A stretch of DNA of 64,000 nt from Hermatobates lingyangjiaoensis. Its lineage: Eukaryota; Arthropoda; Insecta; Hemiptera; Hermatobatidae. Of the stretch, positions 13,801-22,340 are shown one piece after another (the first letter of the stretch is position 1; the number at the start of each line of letters is the position of its first letter). Position numbers and translations under genes: made by a program. The DNA lies in contig JAPFBL010000068.1 in assembly GCA_026182355.1 (NCBI GenBank), positions 10,329,001 through 10,393,000 of the forward strand. Direction: 5' to 3'. Under the pieces are notes generated by a model that saw nothing but the letters and a program-made list of their open reading frames with translations, was not told the DNA's origin and did not search any database.

Positions 13801-16800
13801 AATAGCCTGAAGATATTTTTCCAGGCGTGTCAGAGGCAGTTGAAAATATCGGACTTAAATTGGGATGAGATTAAATATGAAGTTTATTTATCACACAAAA
13901 TTGATCTCGTGCTATGATGGGCGAGCGTTATGGAATGATATGGATGGTCGGGGAAAAGATCGGAGGTGAAACTGTTAAAATCCATCATATAATCCACCAA
14001 GAAGCACTGTGTCTGTTGAACTGGATAGTGTGCTGTAAAAACTGTTAACATCATTTGAGCTAGAAGACTGCACTATGGAGATTTCTGCAATTCCAAAGGC
14101 CGACATTTCTGCTAAAATGGATAAACATGTCTGTGACTCCATTTCTCATGACTGAATTCAAACAGCGTTTCCCAAGATTTTTTGTGTAATTGAAAGAACC
14201 ATTCAATTGGCTCAAGACTCATTTTGATTGAAGCAGAAGTTGAAGGGAATCGGCAGTTACAATTGATTGTAATGTCGTTTGATGATTATCTTCTAATGTC
14301 AACATTAGCTTCTCTATCTACCAGATTCCTGTCGTTTTCAATAATTCGATACCTTGCAAAAAGAATGATTCCCCTTACTGGCTCAACGTACATGTGTAAA
14401 TAAACTTTTTCTCTCCTAAATCAGATATATTTAATCAATTGAAACACTTTCAATTGATTTCTTTGAAGAAATCAAAATTCATTATCCCACCGTGTTTGAA
14501 CTTTACACTCAATCGTGTTTTTTGCTGTTGCTATTTTCTGCTAACTAATAGTAAAGGTTGTTTGCTTTATGTTACTTGTACAAATGTGTAAAGTAAAGAA
14601 GCACTGAACAGAAACCCTCACAGCGCTGGTTAAGAGAAACTGACACGTCTGGAACCCAACCTTAGCAGATGAAGGTTCCTTAAATCTCATTATTTTTGTA
14701 TCAGTACTCTTCCCATTGAGCTTTTCTTATTACTGATCTTATCCCACATTACTAAATATATCATAAAAAAAAATATTCGTAATACTTAAGTAAGAATTTA
14801 TTCCCTTTTTAAGGAATTTAATGTAAAATCTCATAAAATCTATATATATTATAATAAGTTTGACCATTATGTCATCACAGTGTCCTTTGTTAGTTGTTTA
14901 TCAAACTCCTTCTAGGAATTTCAGAGATTTAGTAGAACCTCATAACCCTATACAATCTGAAACTGCATGGACCAGACTACTTGGAAATAAGTTTCACTTA
15001 TTTATTATTTCGGTTTTGGACACTTTTTTATCATTTAATAGACTTTTTTTTTAAATAGACTCTAATTCCAGTGTTGTTCCAATACCCATACTTACTGGCT
15101 TTCACCTTTTAATGTTAGCCTGTAGACGGAACGTGTGTCTCATTCATTATTTCGCGTCCATTTTAGTAATGGGAGAGTGACAATTCTACCTAATATTCGA
15201 ACCTGTAACGGCCTATTTAAGGACAAACATGTTACGGCTTGCCTACACTTGGCATTTCTACCTCCAGTCTGTAGATAATAATAAAAAAGGAAGGTGTGGT
15301 AATTTCATTTTGAAGAACTCTATAGGATTGTCATTTTATATTCTGTCTACGTCCAAATATGTGAAAGTTATTAGCTATGAAATATAAAAAAAAAATAGTA
15401 AAATAAAATTAAAATGTTTAAAAATAAATGATTTTAGAGAACATGTAGTGAGATAAAAAGTATATTTTCTACAATTTATGTTTTAAAGTTTTCTCCGTGA
15501 CGTGATTTGAACGATCGAAATCTTATAAAAAACTTAAAAATTGGTTTTAACCACATTTGTTAACATTTTGACTCTCACCCATAATATTTACTCGTATTGA
15601 AGGGTAGTCAGTGAACTGTTAGTGGATATCTTGGCTTTCCCAGAATCCTTCTATTTTAAAGAACTTCTATTTTAAACAAATTTAAATTTTGTAAATAAAA
15701 TATCTTGTAATTGGGAAGTGTTGCTAACATTTTCTTTTATTTACAGAACTTGAATAAGAAGATTAGGAAATTAGAGGAAGCTGAAGTTACTTCAGATGAA
15801 GAATATGAAGACAACTATGTTTTACTTGACAGGTGTTTATTTTATTTGTCATATATTTTTAGGATTTATGTTCTTTATTACATTTCATTCATAAGTGGTT
15901 CCTCCATCTATTAATTATACAGTTTGTACTATATAAACAAGTATATACAGGTATAAACCTGTTATAAACAAGACTTCTCTTGTTTCATTTGTTCAGTCAT
16001 TTAAATTCTTGACATTAAGTATGAAATTATCAGGCAACAAAAGTTTATACATATAATGTTCATATATTTAACATAACTTATTCAAATTAATAAAAACTGA
16101 ATTTGTTTTATTTGTCTTTCATAATGTTTTTCAGTATGTTATGCAAAATTAATTATTTTACAAATAGGTGAAAAATAATTTTCAGAATGACGGATTATTG
16201 TTTAGTGAGAATACTGCTTACGTTTATCATATTTAATCATTTCTTGGATGATTTAAAGTTCATTTAATATTTGTGATTAAAAAAATAATTTATTTTTAAA
16301 TAATAAAAAGAAAATAATAATAACAAATATAATGTTGAGACAAAGTTTTTAAGATAAGTAAAATATGTTCGTGTTTTCTGTTTGTTCATTAGATACCAGA
16401 AAAAAGCAGTTCAAGTACATAAAAGTTTATGTGAACTTCAAAATAAACCATCTGATGCGGAGAGAGTAGCTCTGCGGAATGTTACGTTTGTTGGTAAGTC
16501 TTAAATGCACGGATCATAAACAAAAAAATGAAGTCATGTTTTGTTACTGTTCCCTATTTAGCATTACTATAGTTGGTATATATAGTTCGTTTGAGTTCCT
16601 ATTCCTACTGTGTGAAACATTTAATGTTTCCTTCAGTGGACAAAAAATGTTCTTGATAATTAATCCGCATTAAGATTATGTGATATCCTCTTTCGTGATT
16701 GTGTGAACTAACCTTTTCATTTTTTTTTCCTTAGCTGACCTCCCACTTGCTCTAGAAGGAGATCAGAGATATGAAATTCTTTTGAATGCAATTGGACGCC

Positions 16801-18605
16801 AGTTAGAAAAATATTATAATAGGCACAGAAAATTTCCAAGTTTTCCTGACGTTCATAAAACTGCGAAGAAACTTAATACCAAAGAGCATTTGAAAGTTTC
16901 AGATAATAAATTATTTTTTATTGGTATGTATAGCATATTACTAAATGGTTATATTTTTTTCAAACTGCTGAAGTTTTTTCAGGTCTCACTGAGAATATAT
17001 TTATTGTAGCTGTATAATGAGGTTAATACAGTTGTATAAATCAGTTTATGCATAGAATTGAGTCTAATAAGTAATCAATCTGTCTTACTAATGAACAACG
17101 GAATATTTTTATTAATAATTTGTTTTTTCACATTGTTTTATGTCCAATTAGAAGGTCAGAAACAAATTTGATAATTTCAGAGTGAATATCTGTTTTTTTT
17201 TATGAGGTCAGATCAAAAAGTACTCTACCTTGGGCCATAAAAAAATAATGTTATACATTTCACAAATTTGTTTGCTATTAAAGTATGTACTTTCCTTGGG
17301 AAGACGCAGACTTCTTGTCGCGCCCCTGTTGGTAACATCCCAGCAATTGGATAATTCATTTGTAGAAGAGATTTTTCGTTGGTTGCTGTCGGTTTTTTCA
17401 TTCGTTTTATCACTCAACACGGTTCCCTTTCCGGGTTCGTTTTAGTTTCGAAAAGACCGAGAAGTCACATGGTGCCATGTATGGAGCGAGGGTATAGAGT
17501 AAGTGGACTGTTGCATTTGGACAGTTACCTTGGATTGGCTTGTAAGAATAAACAGGCACATTATCATGTTAAAGTTACCAGTTTTGGCAGTCCGCATTTC
17601 CTGTTATTTTTGTTTCATCGACGAAAATACCAAGGATTAAGCCCTTCCAGGCTTCGAATTAATTTAAAATCACTTGCTAAAAACAAGATATGTATCCAAT
17701 TACATATGACCTGTAAATTTAACATTACTGAAATAAATATTTATATTTCATGGGTTACTTATGTTTATCTGTTAGCAGCATTAATTTTCTCTGATTTATT
17801 TAAATAACATTTTCAGAATGGTGGAACTTGTTGAAGGAACACTTAACGTAGACCTTGTAAAGTATTCTGTAGAGTAATTTGATTAATTTTTTTTAAATGA
17901 TTCTTTATAATTTCAAAAAGGTGATATTGAAAGAAAAGATAATACAAGTATGATTAACATAAGCTTTATAGTAAGTCGTATATTGATGCAGATATTGGCA
18001 ATATTCCCAATAATGTGATCAAAAGGAGAAATTAATTGCTGGTGGAATTAGAATCACAGTCTGTAAAGAATATGGAATCATAATCTACCTTGGTGCAGGT
18101 CTGAGGTCTTTGGAATTTTTTCTAGTTTATTTTGTTCTTCCAATAAATAATTCGGATGTCCAAACTTAAAATGTTTTACATTGATTACAGTTTTTATTAA
18201 CTATGTATGTACTTCTCTTTGTTTTAGCAAAGCACGCATTTACCGAATTTGGTAAAATGCTTAAAAGAATTCGGTGCCACGATGATTACACTATTTCTTA
18301 CGAATATCTAAACACCGATTCGGAAGATCCTGCTGTAAATGATAGCGAATTGCAATCTAAATTGAGAGAAAACATCAAGCTACGAAAAAGAGAGGAAGAG
18401 GTTCTTTATAAAGCTATTCGAAATTAAATGCAAATTATTTTTACATTTGAATGAAATTATAACTTAATATTTGCAGGTTCTTGATGCTTTTGTCCTTAAG
18501 CAGATGAATCAGAATAGTACTTCTTCAGAAGAAAAAAGTTCAGTTAGTGACGAATCAGGCAGCAGTTCATCTGAAGCGGAGAATTCATCCGAGGAAGATA
18601 AATAA
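1..18605 (+). CDS. Daxx: Daxx-like histone H3.3 chaperone gene (3' part; join of seven exons)
   Basis: Seven exons, 1-250, 8191-8418, 15747-15832, 16393-16493, 16735-16923, 18228-18400 and 18477-18605, join in frame to 384 residues plus TAA. The order of parts matches animal Daxx (Drosophila DLP, human DAXX). First comes a basic/acidic disordered stretch with a KRKR-type nuclear signal. Exon 2 then encodes a helical bundle (YFELSDSDFL, then SVLRKILDQLKS). A long helical histone-binding domain follows in exons 3-6, with NLNKKIRKLEEAE, LCEL, FPSFPDV, AFTEFGKMLKR and LRENIKLRKREEEV. The C-terminus is Ser/Glu-rich. Known role of the family: deposits histone H3.3-H4 with ATRX in heterochromatin and acts in transcription and apoptosis control. 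The protein's 5' end lies left of the window. All intron phases agree (0, 0, 2, 1, 1, 0). Introns 1 and 2 are loaded with transposons. Assignment rests on recalled family pattern, not on a search. Confidence 0.85.
1421..2106 (+). mobile_element. Internally deleted hAT transposon with 8-bp target duplication
   Basis: The left end reads CAGTGGTTCCCAACCT and the right end is its inverted copy, AGGTTGGGAACCGCTG. TATTAGAT flanks both sides (1413-1420 and 2107-2114), the 8-bp duplication expected of hAT. Positions about 1620-1800 in the + strand still read as the C-terminal hAT dimerisation region (PTTYLCETAFSQL, then LRCAISTTEPRIE) but with stops, so it is non-autonomous and dead as a gene. It lies inside Daxx intron 1. 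Confidence 0.9.
2270..2640 (+). mobile_element. Degraded 3' part of a Penelope-like element
   Basis: This resembles the better copy at 47130-47480. It has the end of the endonuclease ORF (region of AATTTAATAGATCAAATATT), then a GGTTGACAGC motif, a pyrimidine-rich 3' untranslated stretch, and a decayed hammerhead-like segment near 2550-2600 with CTAACGA and AAGATCTTAGTC. The frames are broken. Confidence 0.6.
2716..2978. repeat. Palindrome of two head-to-head ribozyme-bearing PLE arms (AATT family)
   Basis: The two arms (about 2716-2833 and 2861-2978) are inverted copies around a spacer of about 27 bases. The right arm carries a hammerhead-like motif on the + strand at 2897-2929. Its mirror on the left has lost the GAA, reading CAAAAAC instead. 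There is no coding capacity. A short TA run follows at about 2980-2990. The sister copy is at 46263-46487. Confidence 0.8.
2897..2929 (+). ncRNA. Hammerhead-ribozyme-like motif, AATT stem III
   Basis: In order: TCTC, CTGATGA, one extra T, GGT-TCA-ACC hairpin, GAA, AATT, C, GAGA. TCTC pairs with GAGA (stem I). The core equals the CTGANGA...GAA consensus. The extra base sits between core and stem II. AATT can pair only with a second molecule, so a dimer would be needed. Confidence 0.6.
3400..6192 (+). mobile_element. Outer Helitron, split by an insertion of the same family
   Basis: It starts with TC at 3400 and ends with CTAG at 6189-6192, with A before and T after, the A|T target of Helitrons. 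A hairpin (CCGTC-AAA-GACGG) sits just before the CTAG. Without the nested insert (3945-5340) it is 1397 bp. Reading + strand at 5570-5960 gives the C-terminal part of a Pif1-type Helitron helicase (IPRIPLIPSHC at 5791-5823, MTLTKSQRET at 5871-5900, FFSHGQL before a stop), with frameshifts. Non-autonomous. It lies in Daxx intron 1, within PLE tail sequence. Confidence 0.9.
3945..5340 (-). mobile_element. Inner Helitron, inverted, inserted in the outer copy
   Basis: Read on the minus strand, it starts with TC at 5340-5339 and ends with CTAG at 3948-3945. It is 1396 bp, nearly the length of its host copy. The outer copy is interrupted exactly between A and T. The inner copy's own uninterrupted sequence at about 4790-4820 shows the same site (rc of ACGCAATATATTC) intact, so the junction is exact. 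The helicase relic lies at about 4195-4590 on the minus strand. Confidence 0.9.
6250..6385. repeat. Palindrome with apex inside ribozyme stem II (ATAT family)
   Basis: Arms of 65 bases (6250-6314 and 6321-6385) fold around a 6-base loop TAATAG. The apex is the GACCG/CGGTC hairpin itself, followed by GAAATATTGA. The CTGANGA half has been lost. A related, still complete motif is at 55521-55556. TA-rich DNA flanks it. Confidence 0.75.
6398..7092. repeat. Long palindrome of two inverted PLE-derived arms (AATT family)
   Basis: Arms of about 341 and 330 bases (6398-6738 and 6763-7092) with a 24-base spacer, bounded by TA runs on both sides. Each arm carries a hammerhead-like motif (6451-6481 on minus, 7009-7039 on plus). 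A single related arm stands at about 44155-44345. No ORF is shared between the arms that looks real. Confidence 0.85.
7009..7039 (+). ncRNA. Hammerhead-ribozyme-like motif, AATT stem III
   Basis: CTC, CTGAAGA, extra C, GGA-TCA-TCC hairpin, GAA, AATT, T, GAG. Stem I CTC/GAG and stem II GGA/TCC both pair. A mirror copy with the same core is on the minus strand at 6451-6481. Confidence 0.6.
7133..7180. repeat. (TA)n microsatellite
   Basis: About 48 bases of alternating AT with one slip. It separates two palindromic elements. (TA)n arrays sit at the 3' side of the arms throughout this window. Confidence 0.95.
7184..7428. repeat. Palindrome of two PLE-derived arms (AATT family, second subfamily)
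   Basis: Arms 7184-7296 and 7316-7428 (113 bases each), spacer 19 bases. The hammerhead-like motif is present in both arms. TA arrays flank it on both sides. A degraded piece of one arm is at about 44365-44455. Confidence 0.88.
7344..7377 (+). ncRNA. Hammerhead-ribozyme-like motif, AATT stem III
   Basis: TCTC, CTGAAGA, extra C, GGTT-CA-AACC hairpin, GAA, AATT, A, GAGA. Stem I has four pairs and stem II four. It is the best preserved motif of the first Daxx intron. Confidence 0.62.
7467..7518. repeat. (TA)n microsatellite
   Basis: About 52 bases of pure TA between two palindromes. Confidence 0.95.
7518..7750. repeat. Palindrome of PLE-derived arms (ATAT family)
   Basis: Outer arms of 78 bases (7518-7595 and 7673-7750) enclose 77 bases that do not pair. 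The complete ribozyme-like motif lies on the minus strand at 7577-7609: CTGATGA, extra C, GAAC-AACA-GTTC, GAA, ATAT, T, GA. The right arm has only GTTCGAAATATT, without a core, so one end is truncated. Confidence 0.8.
7783..7869. repeat. Compound (TA)n(TG)n microsatellite
   Basis: (TA)n at 7783-7824 passes directly into (TG)n at 7825-7869. Open frames across it (ICVCVCV... or HTHTHT...) are artefacts. Confidence 0.95.
8191..8418 (+). CDS. Daxx: Daxx exon: N-terminal helical bundle
   Basis: Acceptor TTTTCCAG at 8190 and donor AAG|GTAATA at 8418 enclose 76 whole codons. The product is helical and Lys/Leu-rich and aligns by pattern with the Daxx helical bundle that binds partner proteins such as ATRX. 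Both flanking introns are phase 0. Confidence 0.85.
8950..10620 (-). mobile_element. Degraded Penelope-like element, minus strand, reverse transcriptase mostly deleted
   Basis: Read right to left: a decayed hammerhead-like motif (10580-10552) with AAGCTTGTA; the N-terminal ORF region (about 10500-10400: LLWRLSLTQRK, then VVNAEAAVHF, broken by stops); then at about 9640-9000 the linker and GIY-YIG endonuclease (FINNYSNRNF; YWEQYNVDERILKFII; NLVYEYSCPIG; SYIGMTSTTLSRRLNMHL; ending ALLILEYKPKLN), also interrupted by stops. The polymerase between them is missing and replaced by A-rich DNA. Known family feature: PLEs encode a reverse transcriptase fused to GIY-YIG. Confidence 0.78.
9877..9886. repeat. 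Short G run
   Basis: A run of about ten G after seven A, unusual in this AT-rich sequence. It may be a sequencing-prone homopolymer. Confidence 0.6.
10621..12966. other. Daxx intron 2, no recognised feature
   Basis: AT-rich single-copy DNA. Short open frames here lack codon structure. A segment near 12480-12560 has CTGAAGATGG on the minus strand and recalls the PLE motif, but it does not fold convincingly. Confidence 0.5.
12967..14753. mobile_element. Element with 313-bp inverted termini around hAT transposase remnants
   Basis: The termini 12967-13279 and 14441-14753 are inverted copies of equal length with ends AGTAAT...ATTACT. Inside, the + strand at about 13600-14010 reads in broken frames like the catalytic part of a ZBED/GTF2IRD2-type hAT transposase (DIFPGVSEAVENIGL, then MMGERYGM, then VKIHHIIHQEALC). 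hAT termini are usually short, so either a hAT relic was captured by a long-terminus element or this is a fold-back rearrangement. AG...CT ends recall Polintons, but I see no 6-bp target duplication and no Polinton genes. Confidence 0.75.
14754..15746. other. Daxx intron 2, distal part
   Basis: AT-rich, no recognised element. It ends in the acceptor used by the exon at 15747. Confidence 0.5.
15747..15832 (+). CDS. Daxx: Daxx exon: start of histone-binding domain
   Basis: Acceptor TTTACAG at 15746 and donor CAG|GTGTTT at 15832. It encodes NLNKKIRKLEEAEVTSDEE and onward, matching the first long helix (the RLQEKELDLSEL-like region) of the Daxx histone-binding domain. It ends in phase 2, and the split Arg codon is completed by the next exon. 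Confidence 0.85.
16393..16493 (+). CDS. Daxx: Daxx exon: histone-binding domain
   Basis: Acceptor TTCATTAG at 16392 and donor TTG|GTAAGT at 16493. It encodes YQKKAVQVHKSLCELQNK and onward. The LCEL motif and its spacing match the human FGRLCEL helix. Phase 2 in, phase 1 out. Confidence 0.85.
16735..16923 (+). CDS. Daxx: Daxx exon: histone-binding domain core
   Basis: Acceptor TTCCTTAG at 16734 after a T-rich tract; donor ATTG|GTATGT at 16923. The product has RYEILLNAIGRQLEKY followed by FPSFPDVHKTAKKLN, matching the PEVNRRIERL and FPDYGDVLRAVEKAA segments of human DAXX. Phase 1 in, phase 1 out. Confidence 0.88.
17203..17530 (-). mobile_element. Mariner-like transposon 3' relic
   Basis: The left end GAGGTCAGATCAAAAAGTA resembles a mariner terminus. 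The minus strand from about 17510 down reads, with frame changes, like the transposase C-terminus: the YSPSLAPCDF-like catalytic segment followed by FSKLKR, then NCWD and the STYFN region that matches the usual GxYFEGD end. Frameshifts and stops make it inactive. It lies in a Daxx intron. No matching right terminus was found. Confidence 0.6.
18228..18400 (+). CDS. Daxx: Daxx exon: histone-binding domain, C-terminal helices
   Basis: Acceptor TTGTTTTAG at 18227. It encodes AKHAFTEFGKMLKRIR, a DDY segment, then LRENIKLRKREEE. Human DAXX has AFRDVGIRLQERR, DDYRPG and LRENRSL in the same order. The donor used here, GAG|GTTCTT at 18400, is weak, but it gives a perfect phase-0 join to the last exon, which begins with the same hexamer GTTCTT. 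Reading through instead stops after seven codons (18426). Confidence 0.85.
18477..18605 (+). CDS. Daxx: Daxx last exon with acidic/serine tail
   Basis: Acceptor ATTTGCAG at 18476. It encodes VLDAFVLKQMNQN, matching the human EVISKYAMLQ helix end, then a Ser/Glu-rich tail ending in SSEEDK and TAA at 18603-18605. Vertebrate Daxx has a much longer C-terminus with SUMO-interacting motifs. This copy stops soon after the histone-binding domain. Confidence 0.85.
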   Translation, partial: VLDAFVLKQMNQNSTSSEEKSSVSDESGSSSSEAENSSEEDK

Positions 18606-18622
18606 CAAAAAATATACATACA

Positions 18623-18630
18623 AATAAAAC
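18623..18630 (+). terminator. Daxx polyadenylation signal
   Basis: An AATAAA hexamer lies about 20 bases after the Daxx stop codon. No other strong signal is needed to end the transcript, although the AT-rich flank offers alternatives further on. Confidence 0.5.
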
Positions 18631-18639
18631 TGTTATATT

Positions 18640-20440
18640 TATATATTTCTGAAATGTATTGGATTAATTCGAAATATATTTCCATTATATTTATTCTGTT
18701 ATGATCTCAGTACTTTACATTGTAAAAAAATTGTATATTTTTATGCAATTGAATATTTAATTATATTATATCATAATTCAATTAAATATTTTATCATATA
18801 TTATTTAATTTTGTTATAATAATTATATTAAACTTTAATATAATTAAAGTTTCCCCAACTTTATACCCCACTAAGAAAAATTAAAAAAAAATTAACCATT
18901 GATAGGCTACTTATCGAACTTTTACTGCCCCATGCAACTCCGGCCTTGGAGAAAGATTCCCTAACCAAATCACTAGTTGAAAAAGCTTTTATGACTTTAT
19001 ACTTCCCATTGTCCTGATAGTTCCTACTTTTTCAACCGAATACCCTCTCCAAAAGTCTTTGTTATTTGGATAAGTAAAACTAGTAGTATCGGTAAGACAT
19101 TACTGTTAATAGCATTCTTGATTTGTATTTTTCAGTGTATCTTTTTTAATCAGGTGATGATTGGCACCATTTTAAATAAGAACTGGCTATAGCTAGTTCA
19201 CCAGGTTGATTCTATATTTTTATCTTTCTCAGGTTTATTATGGAAGGGATCAAATTGTTAGATAATAACTTCATTTCCCCCACTGTATTCCTATCCGTCG
19301 ATATTGCTGGACTCTGCAGCTGTAAATAATTTCCATTGAAATAATGAACTTTATCATCAAGGGTTGCCTCATCATTAGAAATAGTTTCTGTGCAAAGTAG
19401 TATTGTCCGTCGTTTGATAAAGTAGCAACTTGATAACTTATACCAAACACGCATTGTACATGTGGACATGTGTACTGGACAGAACTCGAATATTTAATGA
19501 GTTAAATCTCGAGAATATATTTGTTTTCAATGAAAACTAAACAGAAACAAAAAGCAACTGCTCAGGGGGTAATAAAATGGAGCGTATCGAACAAATACAG
19601 GCTTTAAGTTTAGTTTGACCCTGGTAAATTGAATTACACGGATACAGGACTGAACTACAAACACAATGGTTTAGAGTCAATGAAGGACACTCTGTCACAT
19701 TAGTGAACCGAAATTGATAAAGAGTATGAGCAGTGATGTCACGATTGGGAAAGATGCTCTGCTCCCCAGTTAGGCGGCCACTGTCACCTGTGGACAATGA
19801 CGTTCTCCACGCTATGCCCATAACTCATGCATCATAGTCAGCACGTCAATACCACTCTGCGCAAAATAATAACTTTATCAAAATAATATTGGTCAGAACT
19901 CACCGATCAAATTTGTTGAGGGGCAAAAAAAAACTACTTTTGTCAACCTTAACTCAAAGACCGAAACAGATCTTTGTAATGTATTTAACATAAATTTAAT
20001 ATTTAATATAAATTTAGCAATTATTACTCAGTTGTCAGACTAGTCACAAGAAAGCTAATTCATTTGAATAGTAGTTGTTGACCATAATAAATAATTGAAT
20101 TATTATTTATGCTTGACTTACCCTCGTATATTCTACTATTTGGCATATGTAGCGAGTATTTATGCCATCATTCTAACAATTTTTTCCTGGTATAATGATG
20201 AGATTCTTTGGTTCTGCTTTTACCGATAGCTGTTACAATGTTGGTTCCGGCGTGGCATTAATAACTTGGTGTTCAAAACATGCAATAGAGATGCTCTAAT
20301 CGACGGCTCTTGGTGCAGACCTTTCAGGTTCTGTTCTAACTAGAAAGTAATAACTAATTACTACATATCATTGCACCATTGAGACGAAAATTGGTTGGAT
20401 ATTAATGTAAAGAAATGAATGGAGCAACCAGCATAATTAC
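18640..20440. other. Intergenic, nothing recognised
   Basis: AT-rich DNA downstream of Daxx. The open frames at 19212-19469 and 19537-19821 (minus) show no motif and no splice context. Confidence 0.5.
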
Positions 20441-20960
20441 ACATCTCTTGTCATTCATGTTATGTACAATCAGACAAAGAATCTATAATTTTCGAATCTA
20501 GTGGTTCTGGATGTTACAGATATCTGGTGTCACCTTCAAAGTAAAGAACGGCAAAAAGCAGACAACATCCTCAATAGCCTCAACCATACGGGAGTAGCGG
20601 GGAAGAAAACAATGCGTACACGTCAAACACAATCAAATGCCTTCTTATAGACGATGGCTGGGGTGTATGTTCTAACCATTCTTCCTTAGTGAATTGTAGA
20701 AAGTTGAGGATGCAGTAACTGAACAGACATGTATTCTTTTTTTGTATCCAAATTGAATATCTGTAAATTGGAGGAATTTGGATACGTATTTGAGTAAGGA
20801 ATTTTCAAATACCTTGCATAGAGAGCTAAGCTAGTTGACAGGTCTGTAGTAATTATTCTAATTATTCGGCTTTGGAATAAGTAATATCCACGCCATTTTG
20901 AAGACCAAGATATCTAGTTTTAAAGTATGAATTAATATGTTGGTTAGTCATTTCAGTGTT
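20440..20960 (-). pseudogene. LINE reverse transcriptase relic
   Basis: Reading the minus strand from about 20900 gives YYRPVN, LSSLCKVFENSLLKYV, FLQFTDIQFGYKKR, then after frame breaks a VYKKAFDCV segment. This order (YRP...SLCKVFE...QFGF.K....AFD.V) is that of the reverse transcriptase of Jockey/CR1-like non-LTR retrotransposons. Stops and indels are frequent, so it is a dead fragment. Confidence 0.65.
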
Positions 20961-21689
20961 ATACCACGGAGCTGCTTCAGAATGTAATTATTTAAGTCGT
21001 AACATAATATGGCTTTTGAATATTCTTTCTCTATGCTTAGTGTTCCCTAGAAGGTCGCCTCCCTGTCGTGCATTGGATCCCTGGTACAGATCTTGTTAGG
21101 TTTTAGGAACTTTATCTTCATAGATTCCGAATAATCAAAACCCTAGGTATATTTGTAAATGTATGTTTGCACTATGGCTTATCTCTTATTTATTTTCTTG
21201 CGGTAAGTACGGTGACCTGAGATATGAACTAATGATGTCCACATACAAGTATGCTCAGCAAGTCATTCGTGCTTGCTTCCTAAACGAATCTAAAACCAAA
21301 TGATTTAAAATTTATTTACGGAATACCAAAAAGAAAGAAGGTTTTGGGAGTCACATGTCCTCCTGGTTAAAAATACACCCCTGTCCCTCTACTCCCTGGT
21401 CTCTCTAACCCTTAGTAGCTTGATATACGAGTATTTTATGTTTTTATTAATTTATTTAAATGTAATACTTATTCTTATTTCTTTTCCGCAAGGGAATATT
21501 GGAGTATCTTGTGGAACTTAGAATTAATAATTTGTCTTTCTCTTCCATGTCTGTATACGTGTATATGTCCCTTGTCCTTCTTTAACTTTCTGTTTTTCTT
21601 AGAGGGAATAACCTAGTAATACTTGAAAACTTGAATTACTTTAGTTTTAATTCTTCTAGTCGTAGTTTGAAGTTTTTTCATCACAAGTA

Positions 21690-22340
21690 CCTTTGGGGCC
21701 TTGTATGATGTGGGGTCGTGTAAGCTCGCCTCCGCGAAGTCCACCTTAGGCTTATTCCAGAGGCTTTGTAGGCCCTGTCCTCGGCCAGGGCTTGTTGCTC
21801 CTGGGATGCGGTGAAGCAGTTTCCTCGTAAAAACGCATCAGCCTGGTTTGCCATAATAAGCTGTAAAGTCGAAAAGCCCAGGTACGCAATATTATACCAA
21901 AACAGGTCCCTGGAAGGTATAGTAGGGCGTCGGTAGAGTTAAGCATATCTTTGACTGGCATGTAGGGTGTGATAATCTGTAGAGCTGTTTCACAGTGTTG
22001 TATATTAGTTGTGGCCTGAGAAATGATGGGGCGTGTGGGATCTTCATCTTATGCGTTTTAACAGTTTGGTATGAGTAACTAGATATCATGGTATGGTCGA
22101 AAGGCCGAGGCACGTGAAATAAATCAAACAAGGTATAAGTAACTTGGGGAATATTGCCTATTAACAGGGCGTAACATCTTCTCTTCGAGGCCCCTATTGG
22201 AAGCTGCTATTCATGTATTGATCTCAGTTTTCAGTATTTTAGTTGGGTCCCTACTGATTTTAATAAACTCCGAGCCATCTTCGAGTACAAGCAGTGCCTT
22301 CGACGGTAGTTACTGAAACCCCGAGGCCACTCACCCCTGA
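21690..22340. other. Less AT-rich stretch, unassigned
   Basis: Base composition is clearly less AT-rich than its surroundings, with segments such as CTCGGCCAGGGC. Minus-strand frames of 69-79 codons overlap it, but none shows a domain I know. It could be an old retroelement or an untranslated exon. Confidence 0.35.

Noticed and set aside
12967..14753. Polinton/Maverick
   Set aside because: Long inverted termini with AG...CT ends fit, but no polymerase, integrase or capsid traces and no 6-bp target duplication. The interior is hAT-like.
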